Source: Fusobacterium sp. (GTDB lineage Bacteria; Fusobacteriota; Fusobacteriia; Fusobacteriales; Fusobacteriaceae). From it: a stretch of 45,665 nt of DNA. The position numbers were made by a program, and so were the translations under genes. Positions 8,248 through 16,040 of this stretch are shown in pieces (within the stretch, counting starts at the first letter, position 1; each line of letters starts with the position of its first letter). Under the pieces are notes generated by a model, which did no database searches, was not told where the DNA came from, and saw only the letters and a program-made list of their open reading frames with translations. The stretch covers positions 1-45,665 of the forward strand of contig NZ_JAWDXO010000024.1 of NCBI RefSeq assembly GCF_032477075.1, written 5' to 3'.

Positions 8248-8303
8248 GGCTGTTGCAAATTAGTGATTTACGAACTAATTTATGCAGCCTCTTTTATTTT
8301 TTT
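8248..8303 (+). terminator. Terminator after the FrhB-like gene
   Basis: An imperfect hairpin pairs ggctg (8248-8252) with cagcc (8285-8289) and aaattag (8257-8263) with ctaattt (8275-8281), separated by a small internal loop. A T-rich run (tcttttattttttt) follows. The remaining 90 bp to the next gene show nothing further. Confidence 0.65.
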
Positions 8304-8395
8304 CATAGTTGTATAATATTAGAAATTTGAAAATTTTTTAGTATTTTATACCTTTTTGGTAATTGAGTTATTTTAAATTTCCAGAGCTCTGTTTA

Positions 8396-9685
8396 TTATT
8401 TTTTATTATTAATTATATACATATAATCTTCAATGGTATCTATGTCTTTAAATTCTTTTTCAGAAGAAAATTTAACAAGATTAATGATTGGAGTTTTTTT
8501 AATAACACTTTTTCCACCGATATCTCCTTCTAGTTTTAGTAATTCTTCTTTTTTATCTTCTGGAAAAAATACAGGAGAAAATCTTTTTTCTTCAACTACA
8601 GGAACAGTTATAAGATTAGTTTTCTGAAATTCATAATATAGATTTAAAATTGTATTTTCAGATAATAAAGGCTGATCTCCAGGAAAAAAAGCTATTCCTT
8701 CACCTGTGGAATTCTCTATTCCAAGTTTTATACTTTCACTTTGCCCAAAATCAGCAAAAGAATTATAATAATAATTAAAATTATATTTATAAGCAAGTTC
8801 TTCAATCCATTTTTCTCTTCCACAAATGATAACTTTATTGAAAGGAATATGAAGAATTTTTTGTAATGTTGATTCTAAAAGGGGGATTCCATTGTATGAT
8901 AGAGAGAGTTTATTTTTTCCCATTCTTTTAGAAAATCCAGAGGCCATAATTACAGCATCTAATTTTTTTAAAGGATATATATCTTTTTCTTTAAGGCTTC
9001 CCATAAATACTCTTGGAGAAAAAGCATTTTCATATAATTTATAGACTGTTTTTAGAGTTGTATGAAATTTATTAAGATACTTTTCTTCATCAATTCCATT
9101 AAAAAAAAGATATTTTTTTGAATTTATACTGGAATTTTTAAAATAATCAGCTGATAAGATATATTTCTGTAAAAAATCAGAAGTAATTTTTTTATTTATA
9201 TCATCAGGAAATTTTTCTTTTAGAAGTTCAAATCTGTGAATATTTTTTTCAGAGATATTTAAATCAAGTATATCCATATTGATTACTCCAATTATTTTTG
9301 TAGAAAAATCAGGAATACAAGGTTCATAATTATTCCATTCCTTTAATAATTTATTTTTTGCTCCATCACCTTCAATTAAAATAAAATCATAATTTTTTTT
9401 AATACTTTTTATTTCTTCATAAGATAAAGAATGAAGTTTTTTATTTTCAACTTTACTTCCAGCTATAGTTATATTTTTATTTTTTCCGGAAAAAATCTTA
9501 TTTCCTATAATAAGAGTTTCATATTTTTCTTCAGAAGGGAAATAAATTTTTGTAGTAGTAGTTATAAGAACTTTTCCAAATTTTGAAAGTTTCTCTGCAA
9601 GAAAATATAAAAGAGAAGTTTTACCCCCAGCACCTGTTATAGTTATTACATCATTTTTTATAATATTAAAATAATTAAAAGTCAT
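8396..9685 (-). CDS. Fused YqeC-like / MocA-like molybdenum cofactor protein
   Basis: This 429-residue protein has two parts. Residues 1-230 resemble YqeC, the accessory protein of selenium-dependent molybdenum hydroxylases, with a P-loop-like TGAGGKTS (17-24) and LIEGDGAKN (about 104-112). Residues 243-429 resemble MocA/MobA nucleotidyltransferases (DAVIMASGFSKRMGKNKL; later GQSESIKLGIE and FFPGDQPLL), which add CMP to the molybdenum cofactor. The two are usually separate neighbours. No hydroxylase gene lies in this window. I chose the ATG at 9685 because GGAGG lies at 9691-9695; the upstream in-frame ATG overlaps that site. Confidence 0.78.
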   Translation of the reverse strand: MTFNYFNIIKNDVITITGAGGKTSLLYFLAEKLSKFGKVLITTTTKIYFPSEEKYETLIIGNKIFSGKNKNITIAGSKVENKKLHSLSYEEIKSIKKNYDFILIEGDGAKNKLLKEWNNYEPCIPDFSTKIIGVINMDILDLNISEKNIHRFELLKEKFPDDINKKITSDFLQKYILSADYFKNSSINSKKYLFFNGIDEEKYLNKFHTTLKTVYKLYENAFSPRVFMGSLKEKDIYPLKKLDAVIMASGFSKRMGKNKLSLSYNGIPLLESTLQKILHIPFNKVIICGREKWIEELAYKYNFNYYYNSFADFGQSESIKLGIENSTGEGIAFFPGDQPLLSENTILNLYYEFQKTNLITVPVVEEKRFSPVFFPEDKKEELLKLEGDIGGKSVIKKTPIINLVKFSSEKEFKDIDTIEDYMYIINNKK

Positions 9686-9709
9686 AACTTCCTCCATTTT
9701 ATTTAACTT

Positions 9710-9725
9710 TATACAGTATTGTATA
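9710..9725. promoter_or_regulatory. Small palindrome upstream of the YqeC/MocA gene
   Basis: The inverted repeat tataca-gtat-tgtata lies 25 bp upstream of the start codon. It could be an operator or part of a -10 region. It does not match a ModE box that I recognise. Confidence 0.3.
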
Positions 9726-9766
9726 TGAAATTTTTTTTCCAGTCTATAAAAATTTTAAAAAATGTA

Positions 9767-9795
9767 TTGACATAAATTGAAAAAAGTTATAATAT
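9767..9795 (+). promoter_or_regulatory. Promoter of the SAM riboswitch / met operon
   Basis: TTGACA (9767-9772) is followed by TAATAT (9790-9795) at 17 bp, or by TATAAT (9788-9793) at 15 bp. Either would start the transcript shortly before the riboswitch. Confidence 0.7.
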
Positions 9796-9814
9796 ACTTC
9801 TAACAAATGAATCA

Positions 9815-9951
9815 ACCATCAAGAGAGACTGAGGGACTGGCCCTATGATGTTTCAGCAACCTGCCATTATGGTGTGGTGCTAATTCCAGACAGATGGATA
9901 GACTAATAAAATTAGTGTAATTTATCTCTATTCCTTGATGGCAGTAGAGAT
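9815..9951 (+). promoter_or_regulatory. SAM-I (S-box) riboswitch with expression platform
   Basis: The S-box core is clear: agagactgagggactggccc (9824-9843), then tttcagcaacc (9851-9861) and ggtgctaattcc (9876-9887). P2 pairs gagac with gtttc, and P3 pairs tgcca (9862-9866) with tggtg (9870-9874). The P1 5' strand ccatc (9816-9820) can pair with gatgg at 9893-9897, or as ccatcaag with cttgatgg at 9934-9941. With the first partner P4 is almost missing and the platform reads as a normal OFF switch: SAM-bound P1 frees the terminator, while without SAM ggataga (9896-9902) pairs with tctattcc (9927-9934). It controls the methionine transporter genes that follow. Confidence 0.93.
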
Positions 9952-9959
9952 TTTTTTTT
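9924..9959 (+). terminator. Riboswitch-controlled intrinsic terminator
   Basis: atctcta (9924-9930) pairs with tagagat (9945-9951), a 7-bp stem with a 14-base loop, and eight more T's follow (9952-9959). Its 5' strand is shared with the proposed antiterminator (9927-9934), and its loop contains the second P1 partner. Confidence 0.75.
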
Positions 9960-9989
9960 ACTTAAATATAGATATGGAGGAGCACAGGA

Positions 9990-10997
9990 ATGATCAAAAT
10001 AGAAAAAATAAACAAAATATATTCTAATGGCTTTCATGCAGTAAAAGATGTAAGCCTTGAAGTAAAAAAAGGAGATATATTTGGAATAATAGGTCTTAGT
10101 GGGGCAGGAAAATCTTCTCTTATAAGGCTTTTAAACAGATTAGAAGAACCTACAAGTGGTAGTATAGTAATAGATGGAATAGATATAACAAAACTTTCTA
10201 AGAATGATCTTTTAGAAAGAAGAAAAAAAATAGGAATGATATTTCAGCATTTTAATCTTTTAGCTTCAAGGACAGTTGGAGAGAATGTATCATTTGCATT
10301 AGAAATAGCTGGATGGAATAAGGATAAAATAAAAGATAGAGTAAAAGAGCTGTTAGAGGTAGTAGAGCTTTCAGATAAAATGAATTCATATCCAAGTCAA
10401 TTAAGTGGAGGGCAAAAGCAGAGAGTGGCAATAGCCAGAGCATTAGCAAATAATCCAGATATACTTTTATCAGATGAAGCAACTTCAGCTCTTGACCCTA
10501 AAACTACAAATTCGATACTGGAGCTTATAAAAAATATTCAGCAGAAATTTGGTCTTACAGTAGTTATGATAACTCATCAGATGGAAGTTATCAGGGATAT
10601 CTGTAATAGAGTAGCAGTTATGTCAGATGGAGAAATAGTTGAAACAGGAGGTGTACATCATATTTTCTCTAATCCAAAGGAAGAAATAACAAAAGAACTT
10701 ATTTCTTATCTTCCTAGTACAGAGGAAAGAGGAATAGAGATAATGAAAACTAAGGGAAAATATATAGTAAAACTTAAATTCTTAGGAACTATAGCAGAAG
10801 AACCAATAATTTCACAAGCATTAAGAAAATTTGATATAGATTTCAGTATAATTGGAGGCTCAATAGACCATCTTTCTACAATGAAAGTAGGACATCTATT
10901 TATTGAATTATCAGGAGATATAAAGCAGCAACAGGAAGCAATAGAATGGTTCAATGAATCAGGAGTTATAGTGGAGGTAGTTTATAATGGTATTTAG
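9990..10997 (+). CDS. metN: Methionine ABC transporter, ATP-binding protein
   Basis: This 335-residue ATPase powers methionine import. Walker A is GLSGAGKSS (about 35-43), the Q-loop is FQHFNL, the ABC signature is LSGGQKQRVAIARAL, Walker B is ILLSDEATSALD and the switch His is in ITHQMEV. Residues about 255-335 form the C-terminal NIL/ACT-like domain that binds methionine and inhibits transport in MetN proteins. ATG 9990 follows a GGAGGAG at 9976-9982. It overlaps metI by 11 bases. Its place after a SAM riboswitch supports methionine as the substrate. Confidence 0.95.
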   Translation: MIKIEKINKIYSNGFHAVKDVSLEVKKGDIFGIIGLSGAGKSSLIRLLNRLEEPTSGSIVIDGIDITKLSKNDLLERRKKIGMIFQHFNLLASRTVGENVSFALEIAGWNKDKIKDRVKELLEVVELSDKMNSYPSQLSGGQKQRVAIARALANNPDILLSDEATSALDPKTTNSILELIKNIQQKFGLTVVMITHQMEVIRDICNRVAVMSDGEIVETGGVHHIFSNPKEEITKELISYLPSTEERGIEIMKTKGKYIVKLKFLGTIAEEPIISQALRKFDIDFSIIGGSIDHLSTMKVGHLFIELSGDIKQQQEAIEWFNESGVIVEVVYNGI

Positions 10998-11634
10998 TAT
11001 GATTTTAGATTCAACATTGGAGACATTATATATGGTATTTTTTTCAACTTTATTTTCATTGATAATGGGATTCCCAATAGGAATATTATTAGTGATAACT
11101 AAAGAAGGAAATATTTTAGAAAAACCGAAGTTAAACAAAGTTCTTGAAATGATAATTAATACTTTAAGATCATTTCCTTTCATTATTTTAATGATTTGTC
11201 TGTTTCCACTTTCAAGAATAATAGTAGGGACAACAATAGGAAGTACAGCAGCAATAGTTCCTTTATCAATATCAGCAGCACCATTTGTTGCCAGAATGAT
11301 AGAGGGAGCATTGAATGAAGTTGACAGAGGACTTATAGAAGCTAGTTCAAGTTTGGGAGCAAGTAATTCCACAATAATATTAAAGGTGATGATTCCTGAA
11401 ACTATGCCACATATAATACATGGAATAACAGTAACTGTAATAAGCCTGATAGGTTTTTCAGCAATGGCAGGAACTATTGGTGCAGGTGGACTTGGAGACC
11501 TTGCAATAAGATTTGGATATCAGAGATTTAAAACAGATATAATGATATACTCAGTAATTGTTATAATCCTTCTAGTACAGATATTACAATCATTTGGTAA
11601 CTATCTTGTATATAGAGCTAAGAGAAACCGATAA
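10987..11634 (+). CDS. metI: Methionine ABC transporter, permease
   Basis: This is a 215-residue permease with about five transmembrane helices. The EAA loop that docks on the ATPase is visible as EASSSLGASNSTIILKVMIP, about residues 118-137. The length is normal for MetI. GGAGG at 10973-10977, inside metN, precedes ATG 10987 by 9 bases. A second in-frame ATG at 10999 is less well placed. Translational coupling to metN is likely from the overlap. Confidence 0.94.
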   Translation: MVFSMILDSTLETLYMVFFSTLFSLIMGFPIGILLVITKEGNILEKPKLNKVLEMIINTLRSFPFIILMICLFPLSRIIVGTTIGSTAAIVPLSISAAPFVARMIEGALNEVDRGLIEASSSLGASNSTIILKVMIPETMPHIIHGITVTVISLIGFSAMAGTIGAGGLGDLAIRFGYQRFKTDIMIYSVIVIILLVQILQSFGNYLVYRAKRNR

Positions 11635-11666
11635 ATAAAATTAAATTATAAAAGGAGTGAATATTT

Positions 11667-12449
11667 ATGAAAAAATCATTGAAAACATTATTAGCAGCAG
11701 CATTTGTATTGGTAGGAACAACAATATTAGCAGGAGAATTAAAAGTTGGAGCTACACCTGTACCTCATGCAGAGCTTTTAAATCTTGTAAAAGATGATCT
11801 AAAAGCTGAAGGAGTAGAACTTAAAGTCATTGAATTTACAGATTATGTAACTCCCAACTTAGCGTTGGCAGAAGGGGAAATAGATGCTAATTTCTTTCAG
11901 CATTACCCTTATCTTGAAAAGTTTATAACTGAAAGAGGATTAAAACTTGCTTCAGCAGCAAAAATTCATGTTGAACCTCTTGGAGTTTTTTCTAAAAAAT
12001 ATGATTCAATAGAAGCATTACCAGATAAAGCAACAATAGCTATACCAAGTGATCCTTCAAATGGAGGAAGAGCACTTATTCTTTTACACAATAATGGAAT
12101 AATTACTTTAAATGATTCATCGAATCTATATGTTACTGAATTTGATATAGTTAAAAACCCTAAAAAATTAAAATTTAAACCAATTGAAGCAGCACAGCTT
12201 CCTAGAGTTCTTCCTGATGTAGATGCAGCAGTAATTAATGGAAATTATGCTTTAGAAGCTGGATTTTCTCCAGTTGAGGATTCTCTTTTATTAGAAGGAA
12301 AAGAATCTCCCTATGCAAATATTATAGCTGTAAAAGCAGAAGATGAAAATAAAGAGGATATAGTGAAACTTATAAAAGCACTTCAAAGTGAAAAAGTTAG
12401 TACTTATATTTTAAATAATTATAAAGGTGGAGTAGTACCCACATTCTAA
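11667..12449 (+). CDS. metQ: Methionine-binding protein MetQ, copy 1
   Basis: This 260-residue NlpA/MetQ-family binding protein has an N-terminal signal (residues 1-22, cleavage probably after ILA). The mature part begins ELKVGATPVPHAELL, typical of MetQ. Other family stretches are TDYVTPNLALAEGEIDANFF and AAQLPRVLPDVDAAVING. No cysteine is present in the signal region, so unlike typical MetQ it is not an evident lipoprotein and may be free in the periplasm. The ribosome binding site is aaaggagtg. It lies 32 bp after metI and 33 bp before a second MetQ gene. Confidence 0.93.
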   Translation: MKKSLKTLLAAAFVLVGTTILAGELKVGATPVPHAELLNLVKDDLKAEGVELKVIEFTDYVTPNLALAEGEIDANFFQHYPYLEKFITERGLKLASAAKIHVEPLGVFSKKYDSIEALPDKATIAIPSDPSNGGRALILLHNNGIITLNDSSNLYVTEFDIVKNPKKLKFKPIEAAQLPRVLPDVDAAVINGNYALEAGFSPVEDSLLLEGKESPYANIIAVKAEDENKEDIVKLIKALQSEKVSTYILNNYKGGVVPTF

Positions 12450-12482
12450 TAAAAATACATAATTGATAAGGGGAGCTGAAAG

Positions 12483-13250
12483 ATGAAAAAAATATTTATA
12501 CTTTTTATATTATTGACAACACTATGTTTTGGAAAAACATTAAAAATAGGAACTACTTCTTATCCAGGAGCAGAGATTATGGAGCTCATAAAAGATGACT
12601 TGAAAGCAGAAGGAATAGAGCTGCAAATAGTGGAGATGAATGATTATGTAACACCAAATATAGCACTAGCAGAAGGAGATATTGACTTAAATTCTTTTCA
12701 GCATCTTCCATATTTAGAGCAATTTAAAAAAGATAGAAATCTTAATCTTGTTTCAGCAGGAGCAACATATATAGCACCTTTAGGATTGTATTCTAAAAAA
12801 TATAAATCACTAGAAGAACTTCCAGATAAAGCAACGATAGCTATACCAAATGATCCAACAAATAGTGGAAGAGCTCTTCTTCTTTTTCATAGAATAGGAC
12901 TGATAAAACTTAAAGACCCTACAGACCTTCAGGCTACTGCATTTGATATTGTAGAAAATCCAAAGAAAATAAAATTTAAGCAATTAGAGGCAGCACAACT
13001 TCCCAGAGTAATAGATGATGTGGATGCAGCTATTATTAATGGTGGATATGCACTTAATGCAGGGTTTTATCCTACTAAGGATAGTATTCTTCTTGAGGAT
13101 AAAGATTCTCCATATATAAATATTATAGCTGTGAGAGCAGGAGATGAAAATAGAGAAGATATAAAAACTTTTATAAAATATTTTCAAAGTGAAAAAGTAA
13201 GAAATTATATTAATGATACTTTTAAAGGTGGATTTGTACCTGTATTTTAG
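12483..13250 (+). CDS. metQ: Methionine-binding protein MetQ, copy 2
   Basis: This 255-residue paralogue of the preceding gene is similar over its whole length (for example NDYVTPNIALAEGDIDLNSF and AAQLPRVIDDVDAAIING). The signal peptide (MKKIFILFILLTTLCFG) holds one Cys, but the surrounding TTLC is a poor lipobox, so lipidation is uncertain. The ribosome binding site is aaggggag. It probably arose by tandem duplication and then diverged; the copies could differ in ligand, such as L- versus D-methionine or a dipeptide, which sequence alone does not show. Confidence 0.9.
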   Translation: MKKIFILFILLTTLCFGKTLKIGTTSYPGAEIMELIKDDLKAEGIELQIVEMNDYVTPNIALAEGDIDLNSFQHLPYLEQFKKDRNLNLVSAGATYIAPLGLYSKKYKSLEELPDKATIAIPNDPTNSGRALLLFHRIGLIKLKDPTDLQATAFDIVENPKKIKFKQLEAAQLPRVIDDVDAAIINGGYALNAGFYPTKDSILLEDKDSPYINIIAVRAGDENREDIKTFIKYFQSEKVRNYINDTFKGGFVPVF

Positions 13251-13260
13251 TAAAAAAGAT

Positions 13261-13310
13261 AAATACCTTTCTGTTATGAAATATTTTCTCATTCAGAAAG
13301 GTATTTTTTA
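13261..13310 (+). terminator. Terminator of the met operon
   Basis: aaatacctttctg (13261-13273) pairs perfectly over 13 bp with cagaaaggtattt (13294-13306), and more T's follow. The 20-base loop can form a small inner hairpin. Confidence 0.88.
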
Positions 13311-13320
13311 TAAAAAATTA

Positions 13321-13329
13321 TGATATACT
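13321..13329 (+). promoter_or_regulatory. Extended -10 for the isochorismatase-like gene
   Basis: TGaTATACT is a good extended -10 element 51 bp before the start codon. The -35 region would overlap the preceding terminator and is poor (gtattt). Confidence 0.5.
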
Positions 13330-13380
13330 ATATGGAAATAATCTGGTCTTTTTTATATTTTTAATTTTTTAGGGGGGAAA

Positions 13381-13902
13381 ATGAAAAAAACAGTATTACT
13401 TGTAGTGGATGTTCAGACAGCTTTGATTTTATATGGCATGCATGATGCTGAGAGAGTAACAGATAATATTAATTATCTTATTAAAGTATGTAGATCAAAA
13501 GGGATAGAAGTCATCTTTGTAAGACATGACAGTGGAAAAGGAAGTGATCTTGAATATGGAACTCCTGGGTGGGAAATTTATAGTAAACTTCAGCCTGCTG
13601 AAAATGAAAAAATATTTGAAAAAATTTATAACAGTGCTTTAAGAAAAACAGGTTTAAAAGAATATCTTGAAAGTGAGAATATTGAAAGAATTATATTGAC
13701 TGGAATGCAGACAGAATATTGTATAGATACTACTTGTAAGGCAGCTTTTGAATATGGATATGAGCTGATTATTCCCAAAGATACAGTGACTACTTGTGAT
13801 AATGGAAAGTTTAGTGCTATGGATTTGAATGATTTTTACATGAATAATATTTGGAAGAATCGTTTTGCACAGATAATTGATATTAAAGATATAGAGTTTT
13901 AA
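13381..13902 (+). CDS. Isochorismatase-family cysteine hydrolase
   Basis: This is a 173-residue cysteine hydrolase of the isochorismatase/nicotinamidase superfamily. The catalytic triad is visible as D10 (LLVVDVQ), K81 (EKIYNSAL) and C114 (GMQTEYCIDTT). The preceding cis-peptide motif (ILTGMQTEYC) is normal. The substrate cannot be assigned: relatives act on isochorismate, nicotinamide, ureido compounds or other amides. The ribosome binding site is a G-run (aggggggaaa) directly before the ATG. It stands alone between two terminators. Confidence 0.9.
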   Translation: MKKTVLLVVDVQTALILYGMHDAERVTDNINYLIKVCRSKGIEVIFVRHDSGKGSDLEYGTPGWEIYSKLQPAENEKIFEKIYNSALRKTGLKEYLESENIERIILTGMQTEYCIDTTCKAAFEYGYELIIPKDTVTTCDNGKFSAMDLNDFYMNNIWKNRFAQIIDIKDIEF

Positions 13903-13907
13903 TTGAA

Positions 13908-13945
13908 AAAGATACTAGCTATTACAGCCAGTATCTTTATTTTTA
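13908..13945. terminator. Bidirectional terminator
   Basis: aaagatact (13908-13916) pairs with agtatcttt (13930-13938), followed by atttttag. It lies between convergent genes and would end the isochorismatase transcript and the opposing zinc-ribbon transcript. Confidence 0.75.
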
Positions 13946-14209
13946 GTCTTTTTTCCAACGTTTTAAGTGAGGGAAAAACTCTTTCATCATTTGTCTTGCT
14001 TTTTCTTCAGTGATTTCAGGATGTGCTTCAGTCATATGAGGAACACAGAATTCAACCATTTCATTCATAGTTATTTCATCTTTGAACTTTCCATTTTCGA
14101 AACAATAACTGCAGTAATCATTATTTTTTTTACCATCTGTATTAGTTCCATAAAGTTCATCAGTATTTCCCATAGGCATTCCACAACTTTGGCAATATTT
14201 TTCATTCAT
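13943..14209 (-). CDS. Small zinc-ribbon domain protein
   Basis: This 88-residue protein belongs to the putative zinc-ribbon family often found alone or attached to regulators. Four cysteines in two pairs (YCQSCGMPMG, then DYCSYCF) would bind zinc, and a charged helical C-terminus follows (MTEAHPEITEEKARQMMKEF). The start at 14209 follows AGGAGGG; an upstream in-frame ATG would put this site inside the gene. Its function is unknown. It follows the WYL regulator gene in the same direction after 67 bp. Confidence 0.75.
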   Translation of the reverse strand: MNEKYCQSCGMPMGNTDELYGTNTDGKKNNDYCSYCFENGKFKDEITMNEMVEFCVPHMTEAHPEITEEKARQMMKEFFPHLKRWKKD

Positions 14210-14276
14210 TTTAATCCCTCCTGTATATTTTAGATATCTCATTGTAACACTTGAAACTTGACAACAGCATGTCAGG

Positions 14277-15188
14277 TTATTTTTTATAAATTGCTTTTAT
14301 TTTTTCTATTTCACTTAAAAGAGTTGTTTTAATTTCTTCAGGTTCTAAAATCTCTACTTCTGAACCAAAAGAAAGAATAAAACTATATATCCATTTATCA
14401 TATGGAAAAGAGGTAGTTACTATATAATTTCCTTCTTTTGTTTTTTTTATTTCTTCTGGAAGAAAATTATCATAAATCCTATAACCTAAATGAGATGGAA
14501 ATTTTAATTTTACTTCTATTAAAAATGGACAATTTTCTGTTTTTATTTCTAGTGGAGGAGGTAAAGGGAGTTCACTAATATCAAATATCTCTGAACTTAC
14601 TTTTAAAGATGACAGTCGGCTGATTTTAAATATTCTATAGTCTTTTTTATCTAAGCAAAATCCTTGTATATACCATGATGAAGATTTGAAAAAAAGTTTT
14701 ACAGGACAAATTTTTCTTATTGCAGCTTCCCCATAAGAGTTGATATAGTTAAAAGAAATTATAGTATGGCCAATAATAGAATTTTTGATGAGAATATATT
14801 TTTGGTTATCTTGTTCATTGTTTCCCCATCTGGAAAAATCTATTTCTATCCAGTTGAGATAATTTTTTTTAAAGAGTCCAGACAGTTTAGATATAAGCTT
14901 TGAATTATCATCATTATTTAACAATGGGATACTCTGCAGAGCTGTTATTATTTTTTCCTGTTCCTCATCAGTGAGAGCAGAATTGTTTAAAATGTAGCTT
15001 TTTTCTATGAATATTCCACCACCACTTCCTTGAGAAGTATATATAGGAATACCTGCAGAACAGAGAACATCTATATCTCGATAGATAGTTCGTACAGATA
15101 CTTCAAAATGCGAGGATAGTTCTTTAGCAGTTACATGTTTTTTATTAATTAATATATAGAGTATTTCAAATAATCTGTTAATCTGCAT
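14277..15188 (-). CDS. WYL-domain transcriptional regulator
   Basis: This is a 303-residue regulator. Residues 1-60 form a DeoR-like winged helix-turn-helix (MQINRLFEILYILINKKHVT; VSVRTIYRDIDVLCSAGIPI). The WYL domain follows (about 135-215: ISFNYINSYGEAAIRKICPV; WYIQGFCLDKKDYRIFKISR). Such domains bind nucleic acids or other ligands. The start at 15188 is the one preceded by agaggt and fits the family N-terminus. Its ATG comes one base after the stop of the YdcF-like gene, so the two are coupled. Its targets are unknown. Confidence 0.88.
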   Translation of the reverse strand: MQINRLFEILYILINKKHVTAKELSSHFEVSVRTIYRDIDVLCSAGIPIYTSQGSGGGIFIEKSYILNNSALTDEEQEKIITALQSIPLLNNDDNSKLISKLSGLFKKNYLNWIEIDFSRWGNNEQDNQKYILIKNSIIGHTIISFNYINSYGEAAIRKICPVKLFFKSSSWYIQGFCLDKKDYRIFKISRLSSLKVSSEIFDISELPLPPPLEIKTENCPFLIEVKLKFPSHLGYRIYDNFLPEEIKKTKEGNYIVTTSFPYDKWIYSFILSFGSEVEILEPEEIKTTLLSEIEKIKAIYKK

Positions 15189-15189
15189 A

Positions 15190-15924
15190 TCATACCTCTT
15201 TTTTTCTATATTCATTGAAAAAAGCAAAATATTCCCTTAACATGTAATTAGGAAAGACTATTGCTGGAGTTTTTGCATAAACAGTTTTTAAAGGAAAATT
15301 TAATTTTTGAGATATTAATTTGACTCTATACATATGAAAACTGTTAGACATAACTCCAATATCTCCAGTTATACCTTTTTCTTTGATTATTTTATCAGAA
15401 AATTTTAGATTTTCATATGTTGAAGTAGATTTATCTTCTTTGATGATATTTTTTAAAGGAACTCCTTTTTTAGAGAGATATATGTTCATAGCTTCTGCTT
15501 CAGATATCCACTCATCTTTTCCTTGACCTCCAGAAACAATAAAGATTGTATCTGGATTTTTTTTATGATATTCTACAGCTTTATCTAATCTATACTTTAA
15601 TACTTCTGATGGAATATCTCCTTTTAGTCCAGCACCAAGAACAATGAGGTATTTTACTTTAGGGTCTTTATTTTTATTGACTAATATGTCTTTTAGAATT
15701 ATTCCTTCAATAAGGATAAAAGTAAGAATAAAAAAACAGTATCCAAGTTTACAGATTTTTTTTAAAAATTTAAAAAAACTGCTTTTTTCAGATCTAATGC
15801 TTATATTTCTATATATTATTAAAGAAGTATAGAGTAAAAAAAGAAATCTGAATCCAAAAGATGATTTGACTATAATGCTGCATATAAAAAGAAAAGTAAG
15901 TATGAGGAAATCTATTTTTTTCAT
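15190..15924 (-). CDS. YdcF/SanA-family (DUF218) membrane protein
   Basis: This 244-residue protein has hydrophobic helices in the first 80 residues and a DUF218 domain after about residue 90 (KYLIVLGAGLKGDIPSEVLK, then FIVSGGQGKDEWISEAEAM, then STSTYENLKFS). Relatives such as SanA, ElyC and YdcF affect envelope integrity; the biochemical activity is not established. I chose the start at 15924 because aaagggg lies before it; the longer reading frame has no ribosome binding site. The WYL regulator follows after one base. Confidence 0.85.
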   Translation of the reverse strand: MKKIDFLILTFLFICSIIVKSSFGFRFLFLLYTSLIIYRNISIRSEKSSFFKFLKKICKLGYCFFILTFILIEGIILKDILVNKNKDPKVKYLIVLGAGLKGDIPSEVLKYRLDKAVEYHKKNPDTIFIVSGGQGKDEWISEAEAMNIYLSKKGVPLKNIIKEDKSTSTYENLKFSDKIIKEKGITGDIGVMSNSFHMYRVKLISQKLNFPLKTVYAKTPAIVFPNYMLREYFAFFNEYRKKEV

Positions 15925-15960
15925 TTTGTACCCCTTTATATTTTTGATATATTCTATCAT

Positions 15961-16020
15961 GGAAATACAAAATAAAACAAGAGGAATCCCTTGAAAGTTC
16001 TAAACTTTCAGAGATTCCTC
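15961..16020 (-). terminator. Terminator of the glutamine synthetase gene
   Basis: This is a long two-part hairpin: gaggaatc (15981-15988) with gattcctc (16013-16020), and tgaaagtt (15992-15999) with aactttca (16003-16010). On the minus strand it is followed by a T-rich run (ttgttttatttt). Confidence 0.85.
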
Positions 16021-16040
16021 AGAATTATAGAAGTATATTT

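Noticed and set aside
8246..8260. gggctgttgcaaa resembles the end of IS6-family insertion sequences (ggcactgttgcaaa)
   Set aside because: There is no transposase, no second inverted end and no target duplication nearby; the sequence is one arm of a terminator hairpin.
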